In this document: in pieces, positions 54,635 through 64,000 of the stretch | Numbering within the stretch: position 1 is the stretch's first letter | Layout of the letters: each line of letters opens with the position of its first letter | Assembly: GCA_903632075.3 (NCBI GenBank) | Contig: CAHIKZ030004302.1 | Span: 230,001 to 294,000 of the forward strand | Origin: Acanthosepion pharaonis | Lineage: Eukaryota > Mollusca > Cephalopoda > Sepiida > Sepiidae | Direction of reading: 5' to 3' | Length of the DNA stretch: 64,000 nt | Made by a program: the position numbers and the translations under genes | The notes under the pieces: generated by a model | Told to the model about the DNA's origin: nothing | Databases searched by the model: none | What the model saw: the letters and a program-made list of their open reading frames with translations, nothing else

Positions 54635-55855
54635 TCTCTCTATATAAAACAGAGAATGTCTCTGTGTCTGTCTGTCTGTGTGATACTTTTTCACTCGAGA
54701 TCCAACTAAACGATTTTGACCAAACTGAGGCAATATAAAAAAAAATAATAAATAAAATACCTTAAAATTTCATAAGTGATGTACGTAAAAATTATAAGTA
54801 CCTCTGTTATTAAAATTTATGTTATATTAATTTTTAAATTATCTAAGTTGTAGAATTTTAAATTGATTTTATTGTTATATGGTACTTTAAATTTTATTCT
54901 TCTTCCAGAAAGCATTTTCAAACGTGTGATAATAAACCTAACGTACCCAATAATTAATAAGATATTAGAGTGCTTAAAATATTTGTTCATTTGTAAAAAT
55001 TACTGTGTAATTAAATAATTTCACTTAAAATTTGTCACTTCTGTTCATCCGTCCGATGACTTCTCATGACCTCAGACAAATGAGTCACCAGGGTTAAGAA
55101 ATGTTTTTTTTTTATTTTCTACTGCGTTTTTTGTTTTTGTAAAAATGTAAGTACTGTTTGTTTCAAATTAGATTAAGTAAACTTTATATTTTGTAATTCT
55201 ATTCAAATAACCTTTGAAAATGTATATTTTATTTTTATAAGATTTTTAAAATGGAGAATTTAACTTTTGTTTACAAATGTCTCAAAATTTCAGACATAAT
55301 CGATTTTACGGAAAAGAAAATAATACTTTATTTCGATCAATATAAATTCAGTTTTAAATACACTAAAGTATTTTATTTACTGAGTATAGTAAATTTATTC
55401 CTTTACCTTTGGATTAAATCTAAAGAAAAACACATCAAGAACGATTTTCCATTTTTAAAAATTAATTTTAAAGTATAGTTATATCATTTTTCGACGAATT
55501 AGTGGATCTCTCTATAAGAGTATACCTTCGAACAAAAAACATAAAAAGACATTTATTCATAAAACTAATTAAGAAAAAACTATTAAGAAAGAACACAGTC
55601 AGACTATCAGTTACTGGACTACAGTTAGGAGAATCCTGTTTTTCCTATGTAGGTTGTTCATGTGTGGGAAGTAAAACTAATTTGTTAATGCTTCAAAAGG
55701 AAAGATAAAGAATATTTTCTACAAATACGTATTTTAATGTAAAAACCGTTTAAAAATATAATTTGTGTTTGAATGAATAAAATTGAAGTGATAATGTTGT
55801 TATAGAATTAGTTTTAAATTTTTAAATCCCCGGCAACGCCGGGTATGTCTGCTAG
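54635..55855 (+). mobile_element. Helitron, decayed, with helicase remnant
   Basis: The 5' end is A|TCTCTCTATATAAAAC followed by a tctgtgtctg-rich stretch. The 3' end has a CCCCGG-CAACG-CCGGG hairpin (55828-55843), then TATGTCTG and CTAG (55852-55855), with T next. This fits rolling-circle Helitrons, which insert between A and T without target duplication. Between these ends, only the end of the helicase remains recognisable. Confidence 0.75.
55595..55708 (+). pseudogene. Helitron Pif1-like helicase, C-terminal fragment
   Basis: The frame reads 'RLSVTGLQLGESCFSYVGCS' then 'CVGSKTNLLMLQKER' and stops. This is the final helicase motif of Helitron proteins (CFSHGQLYVACSRVG.p.NL) with the HGQL block deleted and R changed to C. 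The Rep domain and other helicase motifs are lost. The stop is ~145 bases before the Helitron 3' end, as expected. Confidence 0.65.
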
Positions 55856-55859
55856 TCTA

Positions 55860-56500
55860 GAATAATACACGTACACTCATCCATAGTGAAACGAATTAAT
55901 ATTAACTCTGTAAATAAATATAAATTTTATAAAAATTAGATTTTTATAAGAAAGCTTGAAAAATAGTGGCTATAAATGTCCCGGTATTAAATATAAAAAG
56001 GATAATTACAATAAATTTAGAAAAAAAAAATATAGGAAAATCATAATAAAATTTTAAATAAACACTTAAACCAAAATCAAAATAATAGTGATCCCAGAAC
56101 GAAAATCAAGAATATTAATAATAAATCATATAACTGTAGAAATATAAATTGTCTATGGCACGATAAATGTCTAACAGAACCTTTAGTTTACCAATGTACT
56201 ATTTCATCTATTGAAAATCCAGGTGATAAAAAAATTATATTCGTAGCACAATAATTACTCTTAAAATGAGATGGTACCAACATCTTTCTTCCTTCAACGA
56301 CAATGGGTATTGTAACCAAACATCCACCTCTAACCATTTTTAGTATTTAAACGGATCAAATAAGCCCCCCCACACACACAATAAAATAGAAATTACTTAA
56401 AAGAACGAGAATTTGTAGGCCATTAAATGACCCATGTCCTCTTTGCCTATACGAAAAGCTATATATTATTAAGTTTCTTAAAAATAATGATTAGTTAAAT
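55860..56500. other. No gene recognised
   Basis: Very A/T-rich. Fragments such as 'aatggtaccaacatctttctt' suggest an old element, but nothing can be named. Confidence 0.4.
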
Positions 56501-56517
56501 CTACGAAACGAAGTAAC

Positions 56518-56883
56518 TCTTATGGGGCCCTCCTCTTTTTCATATAAGTAGACTCGACCAAAGTGTTACGTGGACTGCTGCCGTTGAATACCCAGAGACA
56601 GTCAGAATACAGAGATTGGTGAGATAGTAAGAAGACAGATTGTGAGTTGGAGGTAGAGTAATAGTGTGAGGTAACCGCTTGTAGTCAGTTACAAGCACGT
56701 AGACTCTAAGGAAGTCCTACTTCGAGACTGTATATATCTATATGCTATTGCTACTAACCGCGTTCCGGGATTAATTAAAAGTATTACCCTTTGTATTATT
56801 GTGTAAATACATGTTATTTCTTATATCTAATTCTTGCGTTTGTCATTCATTGGAGACCGAATTTCATCTCGGAATCCACAACA
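56518..56883. mobile_element. Solo LTR, 366 bp, TSD GTAAC
   Basis: GTAAC lies directly on both sides (56513-56517 and 56884-56888). The right end CCACAACA is the complement of TGTTGTGG; the left end TCTTATGG differs from that at two bases, including the canonical G. A TATA-like 'catataag' lies at ~56540 and an A/T-rich 'tgtgtaaatacatgttattt' near the end. No internal retroelement sequence adjoins it. Confidence 0.7.
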
Positions 56884-57479
56884 GTAACCGTTTTTGGTAG
56901 ACATTGTATTATGTTCACAATAATAGGATTTTTTATATAAACTCTATACATTATAATTATATAGCTATTATTTGATTAAATTGAACATAATAAGTACTGC
57001 ATTTTAGATCATAATAATTACATATATAAAAATGATTTAATCAAACCAGCGACCCCTTTACGACAGACCTTAAGTAATGTATTATAGATCAAAATAGTTA
57101 AATATATTCATACTAGAGGCTGCTTTAAGATATTCCTAAAGTATACAAAAATACTTTTAAAAAATAAAATGCCAAAATTAAACCATTGTTCGATACATAT
57201 AACTCATTGTATATATGTAATATGTAATATATGTAATATATTCTTCAACGGAAGCAATATTGACAAGTCTAATACACGGCGGTGCATCTAAACAAACATG
57301 AATTACATACCCACACCTAATGTCTAACCCGCGTTTTTTTACGTTTCTACTTTAGCTTGGCTCTGTCTTTACATTCATCAAATAACACCCATAAAAAAAA
57401 AAAAAAAATTGAAATCTTATTCCCCTCCTACTTAAACTTTCCAAGATAATACCGCTTGGCTTTCAAAAGAATTTTTTTT

Positions 57480-57588
57480 TCTGAAGTTATTGAATATCGC
57501 TTGAAAACGGAACAATAATTTTATGTTCCGAAAGAGAAATTTCTGTGTCGCGATGAAAAAATATTGTGAAAAATAATAATAATAATAA

Positions 57589-57644
<56 letters not shown>
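57480..57644. repeat. Interspersed repeat copy ending in (TA)n
   Basis: 57480-57575 matches 52278-52370, then an AAT run and TA tract to 57644. Confidence 0.8.
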
Positions 57645-57649
<5 letters not shown>

Positions 57650-57654
<5 letters not shown>

Positions 57655-59095
57655 AAGGATCTTTTCCCGGTTATCCTATAAGGTTAATAATGTTAAGAAT
57701 GATTGAATATTCTCTCCGTGAAGATGTAAATAATAGCTCCTGGGTTAATTCGAAATCCCTAAAGTAGGTGTCGGTCTCTATTTTTTTTTATTATTATCTG
57801 AATGTCCTTCGATTTATAAAACGAACGCCGTGATTGTCAAAATAAATCGATAGATGCCGATGAATGGAAAAAAAAAACTTCTTTGAGAACCCTGGCCATG
57901 TTCGATGACGTTCTGATAAGGGCAAGTTGATCTGCATCTTTTATCGAAACAGATTTTATTAGAAATAAAAACTATAGTGTTTCTCAACTCTGTGAAACGT
58001 TTAGCTTTTGTGGCGATGACGATGACACTGAAAGTGCCAAATTTTGAATCCTATATAAATTAGACTATTATATATACCTCTGTGTGCACGCCTGCTGTTT
58101 CAAGTGTTGGAATTTGGGCAATAATCTCTGCAATCTTACGGGGATGTTACTTTACTACAGAAAACAAACTCATCAGATATTCATCTCATTGAGAGATACA
58201 TATTATACGTACAGAAATACGGTCCGCATAATACTCCCACTAAATTCTATACGCCCTTTTTAATCGCTGTGGCATTTGATGATAGGATCATATGGACAAT
58301 TTAACGAGAGATTTGTTAGAATCTATGAAATAAAACACGTCTGGAACATGTACTTGTTCACGGTTCTTTAAGCAGCAAATTTACATTGCCAAAATAGAAT
58401 TCCTGCACGATTTTTACACGCAAGAGAATCTTGTTAAGAACATGTATCTACTTGTTTTGGTTCTATTTTTCGTTTTATATCTGAAGCCTAATAAAACAAG
58501 TATAACTTGTGAATTTTATGGTTGAAGGCGAGCTCTGTGTGAAACAAATGTCCCACCTGGATAAAAAAAGAAAAAAAATTACCTGTGGTATAGATAAACG
58601 AGTAGAAGTGAAATATTCTCGAACCGATTCGATTCTTCAAATCTGATTGAATTACAAAATCGATTTTTTTTTTTAGAATTTGTTCATGGTGACGACGGGA
58701 ACCTTTCTTTAGTCCTTATATTATAGCTGTTTTTTTTGTTTGTTTGTTTCTTGTCACCATCGCAATGCCGTTCGGGTACGGGGCTTACATATTGAACTGG
58801 GCAGTTCTATTTTTCTTTTGTATGACATATCTATTTGTTACGTGTACGTTTACGGCTCTCCACAACATCCTATTACTTGTAGCTCTATGCAACATTTGAT
58901 TCTTTAACATCTGCCATTGTCCTCAATCTGAACCGCTTCCTTCAATATGCCCTGTGTATTTTAAATAATTCGCCCCATCATTATTCCTTATATGTCCGTG
59001 AAACTTGAATTTTACTTTCGGTATTGAGTATGTAGTCTTTATGTTTTTATTTTCTTTAAACCTTTCTCGTGGCACATATGCGCATTTTTTAAAAT
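57650..59095. other. No gene recognised
   Basis: Part (58850-58900, 'acggctctccacaacatcct') is related to 62944-62990, an interspersed repeat of unknown type. Confidence 0.4.
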
Positions 59096-59710
59096 TCATT
59101 TTACCCCAATAACGTCATTAAGATGCAAGTGGTAACTGAATGTGAAAAATATGAGAAAAAGGAAAACATTGTTAAGGAAAGATAACAATAAAACGACAGG
59201 AATAAAAACAGACGATAACGATTGACAATGCTTTTTAATTTTATGAAGATCAAAGTTGACTGCAAAGCAAGATACCAGCTGATCTGTCAACTAGAGAGAA
59301 GTGCGAGAGAATAATTTGTTAGCATATAATATACCGTTACATCTGACCAGTTCAACTGTAATATGCTGAGACTTAGCAGTCAATTTGTAAATTCCAGGAA
59401 CAAAAGAGGAAAGTTAATCAGAAAAAAAATACCATGAAAATATACATAAAAAACGCACAGGGAAGTTATGTTATGGCGATAGGAAAATGAATGAAGCCAT
59501 GATGCTAGGTGAGGACCGATAACGTTGCAGTTTCTTTCAATTTTTTGTAAATATATAGTTAAAGCACCAGACAAAATGTGACAGTAATATTCAATACGTG
59601 GACACATAATAGATTTATGTGTAAAATAGAGTCTGGTACGACACAGTAAATTATCTCTCCTACCAGTAGGCCTAGCAATAGATTGAATATAATCTTTCCA
59701 GTTCATGTCA
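59096..59710 (-). pseudogene. LINE ORF2 C-terminal remnant (CR1/Jockey-like)
   Basis: The minus ORF 59706-59380 reads 'WKDYIQSIARPTGRRDNLLC', 'RTRLYFTHKSIMCPRIEYYC', 'HILSGALTIYLQKIERN', 'VIGPHLASWLHSFSYRHNI' and 'LCVFYVYFHG'. This is the post-RT block of the LINE type also seen at 9165 and 28345, in one open frame apart from its ends. The core RT upstream is missing. Confidence 0.85.
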
Positions 59711-59803
59711 GCAGAAAGCGTTCACCCGAGAATTGGAAATGAATCATTCTCCTGAAGGTTAGCATCTGATTCCATCAGATATACTCAGCATCCGCCTGCA
59801 GAA

Positions 59804-61301
59804 TCTTACTTATTATAAAACGCAGATTGTGTGTATGTGTGTGTCTGTAACGTTTATATATTGGATCGGATTTCCTACATTTTTTAGCTGATTTCAACAA
59901 AACTTCACAGGACTACATAAAATTACCTTGTGGTGGTTCTAACGGCGCCGAAAATGGGAAAAACACAATTGTTTTTTTAAGAAAATCAATTTGAAAACAC
60001 GATTAAGACATATCGTGAGAATGAAAGGGGGACAACTCAGATCGGGTTAAAAAAAACTCAGGTTGTTTGTGTGTGTGTATGTGTGCGTGTGTTCCTTTAT
60101 ATATGGGATCGGATTTCTTACATTTTTCAGCCGATAAAACAAACATCCACTTTCTTTTTTGGCAGGTAGTGTTTCTTATTGTCTTGCACACTTTTTTCTT
60201 TATTTATACATTCAGAATGCTTTAAAAATTCCATTTACAAGACAATTGTTTATAATAAAGTTCTAATTCTATTCAATCGTGGGACTCATCATAACGATTG
60301 AAAACAATGTTTTTTTTTAGTTTGGCTTTGACCAATTCGTACAAAAAATAAAAAAACTAAGACATGCGTGTCCGTCAACCTAAACAATTATCTAACGATC
60401 TCTACTGAATGTACGAATCGAAAAATCGGATAATTTTTTATCTTTAGGGAAAGATAATTCCAGGTACTTCAGGGCCGTTTTTAAAATCCCCTTTGCAATT
60501 TTTTACAAGGCAGATCAATAAAGCATTGGTTCTATTTGAAAATTCAATATTTAAAAGAAAGTATTAAGAAATAATTTAAAAATGCCGACGTAAGAAATCT
60601 GATAGACAAAAAACAACAATATTTCGAAGATGATAATTATTAAGGAAAGAACACAGTACTTGTAATAAATTAATAAACCCAAATAAAATTAATATTTTTT
60701 ATTAGAAACAACGAGTGGAAAATATATTCAAATCAGAATTCTAATTATGAATCACCACAATCAAAATATGCAATTTTTTTTACTGTATTCAATAAGTAAA
60801 AATCATAAATTGTAAAAGATTACAAAGAAAGGCTACCTACATTTTTCAACCGATTTCAACAAAACTTCACTTTTTTTGGCAGGTAGTGTTTCTTATTGTC
60901 TTGCACATTTTTTCTTTATTTTTACATTCAGAATGCTTTAAAAATTCCATTTACAAGACAATTATTCATAATAAAATTCTATTCATCAATCGATAGACTC
61001 ATAACGATTGAAAACAATGTTTTTGTTTGAGTTTGGGTTTGACCAATTCGTAAAAAAAAAAAAAAAAAAAAACGTAGATGGAATTACTGTATTATTTCCA
61101 TAAATCATAACGATTGTAAACAATGTTTTCGTTTGAATTTGGGTTTGACCAATTCGTAAAAAAAAAACTAATTAAGACATGCGTGTCCGTCAACCTTAAC
61201 CAATAATCTTTGTCAATTTTATTTTTCAGTCTTTATGATGGTGGATACTTGATCTATCTCTTACTGATATATCCCCGGGCAACGCCGGGCTCTACTGCTA
61301 A
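59804..61301 (+). mobile_element. Helitron, non-autonomous, with internal duplications
   Basis: The 5' end is A|TCTTACTTATTATAAAACGC with a following tgtgtgtatgtg stretch. The 3' end has a CCCCGGGCAACGCCGGG hairpin (61273-61289), then CTCTACTG and CTAA (61298-61301) with T next. Internally, 60130-60360 and 60845-61055 are diverged copies ('ggcaggtagtgtttcttatt', 'tgaccaattcgta'), and a third part copy is at 61100-61195. A second 5'-end-like 'tgtgtgtgtatgtgtgcgtg' with 'ggatcggatttc' lies at 60065-60125. It contains no protein remnant. Confidence 0.65.
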
Positions 61302-61599
61302 TCACATATATGACGATTCAAGTCTTCTTCCTCTGTTCAGGCCTATTTTTCAAGAAAATGTCCCCATTTTTCTTTAGATTCTGAAAGTCATCCTTTCGAT
61401 TTTCACATTTTTCGTCGTCCGTTACAGTAATACAAATATAGTAAAATTTATTTCGCTACTTGATATTGGTGCTACCAATTCGAAGATTGTGCGACTGAAT
61501 AAAATATTTTCAACCCTATAACTCCTTTTCCCTCAGAAGAAATATTGGTAACCTCTCACTATTCTATCGACATTATCTTGGCAGATGTTCAGACGAGTA

Positions 61600-61830
61600 A
61601 CATTCTATGGTTCAACTAGTTCCGATCTTCACAGCTAGGACCCGCCAGACCACGTACACAGACTTGAATTATCCTCATTTCCTTCGTATCCCGATGTTAA
61701 ATAGAACGTTTCACTCAAACAGTTGCCCCAGAATTATTACGTTTTGGAACTGACTCCCGAAAAGACGCCTCTCTGATGAAAATAAGCTTACATTATTCAA
61801 GTCTAGGTTCAACCGTTTGCTTTCTTACAT
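61600..61830 (+). pseudogene. LINE ORF2 C-terminal end
   Basis: The plus strand reads 'LNYPHFLRIPMLNRTFHSNS', 'RIITFWN' and, after a stop, 'LPKRRLSDENKLTLFKSRFN'. This is the terminal RT-ORF block of a LINE related to the others here. A short untranslated tail follows. Confidence 0.75.
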
Positions 61831-61989
61831 GTTTTTCTAATACGCACTTCTTGTTACCTCCGTATAGGGATCATTCCGTCAATTCAAACGCTTCCTTCCT
61901 TAGCTGTACAGTATGTGCTTCAACACAAATACATACAGTTTCAAGCTCAGAGTTTTCATGCTCTTTTACCTATAGAACATAAGCGGTTC

Positions 61990-62125
61990 TACTGTTTACC
62001 TATAGCTAGGCGGGGAGAGATGTGTTGGATTCGAACCTTTCCCAAGGGTATTAGCACCTAAATAAATGTAATGAACTCGACTAGAATTCGATCTCATCTC
62101 TCCAATTCCTACAGCCGAACCCAAA
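61990..62125 (-). repeat. SINE-like repeat, copy 3
   Basis: The minus strand carries 'gaattggagagatgagatcg', 'cattacatttatttaggtgc' and 'aaaggttcgaatcc', the last a good B-box match. It corresponds to 9896 and 16048. Confidence 0.7.
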
Positions 62126-62139
62126 TCCATTACCTCCCT

Positions 62140-62935
62140 GTACGCCTTTACACAACATTCAATAACCCTATAGGTTGAGATTTCTTGGGCTTTGCATTGC
62201 GTAAATATTAGTATAAATGCATCTTTGGTTGTCTATCTTACTGATGATCATACATTCTGTCGTCGTATAGCAAAGGGTTAGTCCTTTTTTTCTAGGTTTA
62301 CTACTTTACTACTATCTGTAAGAGAACTTCTACTTTTCTTTCTTGGTCTGTAATCGACACTGAAGTCTGTATATGTTATGCTCTTAAGACCTTGCCCGTG
62401 GCCATAGCCTAGAAGGTCTTCTAGTTTTCTGCTGTATTTGAGTGATAAAGTAGCAAATGAAATCCATGGTCGTCTCTTTATCTTTATTTTGTATCTAGTA
62501 TCACCCAGACTGAGTCATTAGCAAATGATTATAAGAGATTGTTTGAATTATATTATAAGGTAGAATCTGCTTTCTTTGTCTATAATCAGCGAACCAAAAT
62601 CATGATCATGATTAACATGTCTGTTTATTAGAGAGAAAGAGAAACTGGAAGAATGGTGGATTTTATGCATTTACCAAAGTTTTAATTGAGAAAGATCCAT
62701 AACCTCTCTATAAGTGTAATCAAAATTAATGTACATGGGAAAGAGAAAAAGGTGGGAGTTTCCAAACTTATAAATGTCAAATCCTTTCGGATCAGAAGCC
62801 GAATTTTATTACATTTGCCCCGTTGGTCTCTGTTAAACTAGCGAGTATTTATAACTCATTTAATCCGGAGAAAATTACACCAACACACTGAAACAATATT
62901 TATATTCAATTAAGTTTAAAAGGGAACATTTACAT
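62140..62935. other. No gene recognised
   Basis: A/T-rich with no signature that I can name. Confidence 0.4.
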
Positions 62936-62939
62936 TTCT

Positions 62940-63100
62940 TCTGTGGACGATCATGGCTCTCTACATCATCCTATCATTTGGTGCTCTTTGTGAGTTGTGT
63001 CCTTTTGTTATCTCACCCAGACCCACTTAAGACATTCATTTACACAACGTCATTGATAAGTTGCGTTGAAATTCATGTCGTAGAAGGAAAATGCTGGTTT
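62940..63100 (+). repeat. Interspersed repeat shared with 38815 and 58850
   Basis: 'tggacgatcatggctctcta' and 'catcatcctatcattt' are shared with those loci. Type unknown. Confidence 0.5.
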
Positions 63101-63199
63101 GTCGTGCAAACCTTGAGTAATATTATCTGCTCTCCTTGTGTATCTTTATGGACCTATTGTGATGAATGGCTCTCGTCAAAGCTGACAAAAGTTATAACA

Positions 63200-64000
63200 G
63201 ATTAAACTGCTCGGCGAGTAATCTCGTAACGCATACATTGTTTAGATGTTCCCTTATCTGCTGTTTGTAAAGCATTTTAAGCAAAGACCCTGAAAAAGAA
63301 ATGTGATATCATTCCTCTTGTTTTTTTTTAGTCTATTTATTCAGGTTTCAGTGGATTTGAATTTTATTTTTTCGTGCATGAATATTGAGTTCTTCTATTT
63401 AGGGTTACTGATGAGAAGTTGTGAGAAGCGAACCAAGAAGAGAAATTATGAGCGAGTTCGATTTTCACCGAGTGAATCTGTCATTATCCAACACTATAAT
63501 ATCTTTTTTTTAATTTAATAACCAATACAAAACACAGATACCACTCATGAATGTGATATAAATGTAAGAGAATAAAGTAGGATGCGATGATAATGAAAAT
63601 GTAGAATATAGAGAACGACTGTAACAATACTTGGAGTTAACATTCTACAGTTCCACGCGGGAGTCTGTTCCTAAAAATAGTAGTTCTTAGAAAGAAGCTT
63701 TCGGGTGTTTAAGTTGGTTTTTAACAGCATATTAACTCTTTAAAATAATTGTATGCGGAAACTGATTTATTTTGGTGTATATTTAAGAAAAAAAGGTCGA
63801 TTTAATCCAAAGAATGTTATAATTCTATTTATTTTAATATTTCCGCATAGTTATTTTAGGCTGATTGCTTTGAATAAAGAGTGTCTTTTCGAGTCAGTAT
63901 GAATGAATTCAATTAGAAAATGTTTTACCGTGTATTGGTTTTGGAGTTCAGGACACCATGGAGATCGTTCTTGTTTCAGTAAGAATGAATGCGTAATTTT
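63200..64000. other. No gene recognised
   Basis: A/T-rich to the window end. At 63407 a CTGATGA...GCGAACC string resembles a retroelement tail but has no convincing stem II. Confidence 0.4.

Overview
This 64 kb window is eukaryotic, AT-rich and made almost entirely of repeats. I find no complete host protein-coding gene, no tRNA or rRNA gene and nothing prokaryotic. Very long (TA)n tracts, often joined to (CA)n, (GA)n or (GATA)n, occur together with non-LTR retrotransposon tails, Penelope-like elements, Helitrons and tRNA-derived SINEs. This is what I would expect of intergenic or intronic DNA from a coleoid cephalopod such as an octopus. That assignment is an inference from repeat style, because no species-diagnostic gene is present. 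Layout: 0-4 kb holds a 36-bp minisatellite, a nested palindrome carrying a well-formed type I hammerhead ribozyme fold, a decayed LINE tail, GATA/TA/GA arrays and a pogo-like MITE. 4.5-7.3 kb holds two minus-strand copies of a LINE with a CCHC motif and a restriction-like endonuclease; a solo LTR (TSD ATAAT) split the first copy. 7.9-8.1 kb has the only host-gene candidate: a signal-peptide-like exon with a good splice donor. 9-16 kb holds LINE remnants, a SINE-like family, a Helitron 3' end and many microsatellites. 17-25 kb is sparse, with inverted repeats including one with ~230-bp arms. 25.7-27.4 kb is a decayed minus-strand Penelope-like element with RT and GIY-YIG remnants. 28-31 kb holds LINE tails and inverted repeats. 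32-38 kb is rich in foldback repeats and SINEs, including a head-to-head SINE pair. 39.7-51.4 kb holds three solo LTRs, a purine-strand-biased block, a Penelope-like 3' end and a third copy of the CCHC/RLE LINE. 52-62 kb holds a decayed RT-like element, a fourth type of solo LTR, a Helitron with a helicase remnant, a second Helitron with internal duplications, and more LINE tails. The elements are related to one another by nesting. Solo LTRs sit inside LINEs, SINE pairs sit inside a Helitron-like repeat, and most foldback repeats abut (TA)n tracts. The most notable signals are the hammerhead ribozyme and related cores in Penelope-like tails, five solo LTRs with no internal retroelement sequence, and a dense set of inverted repeats that would make long RNA hairpins if transcribed.
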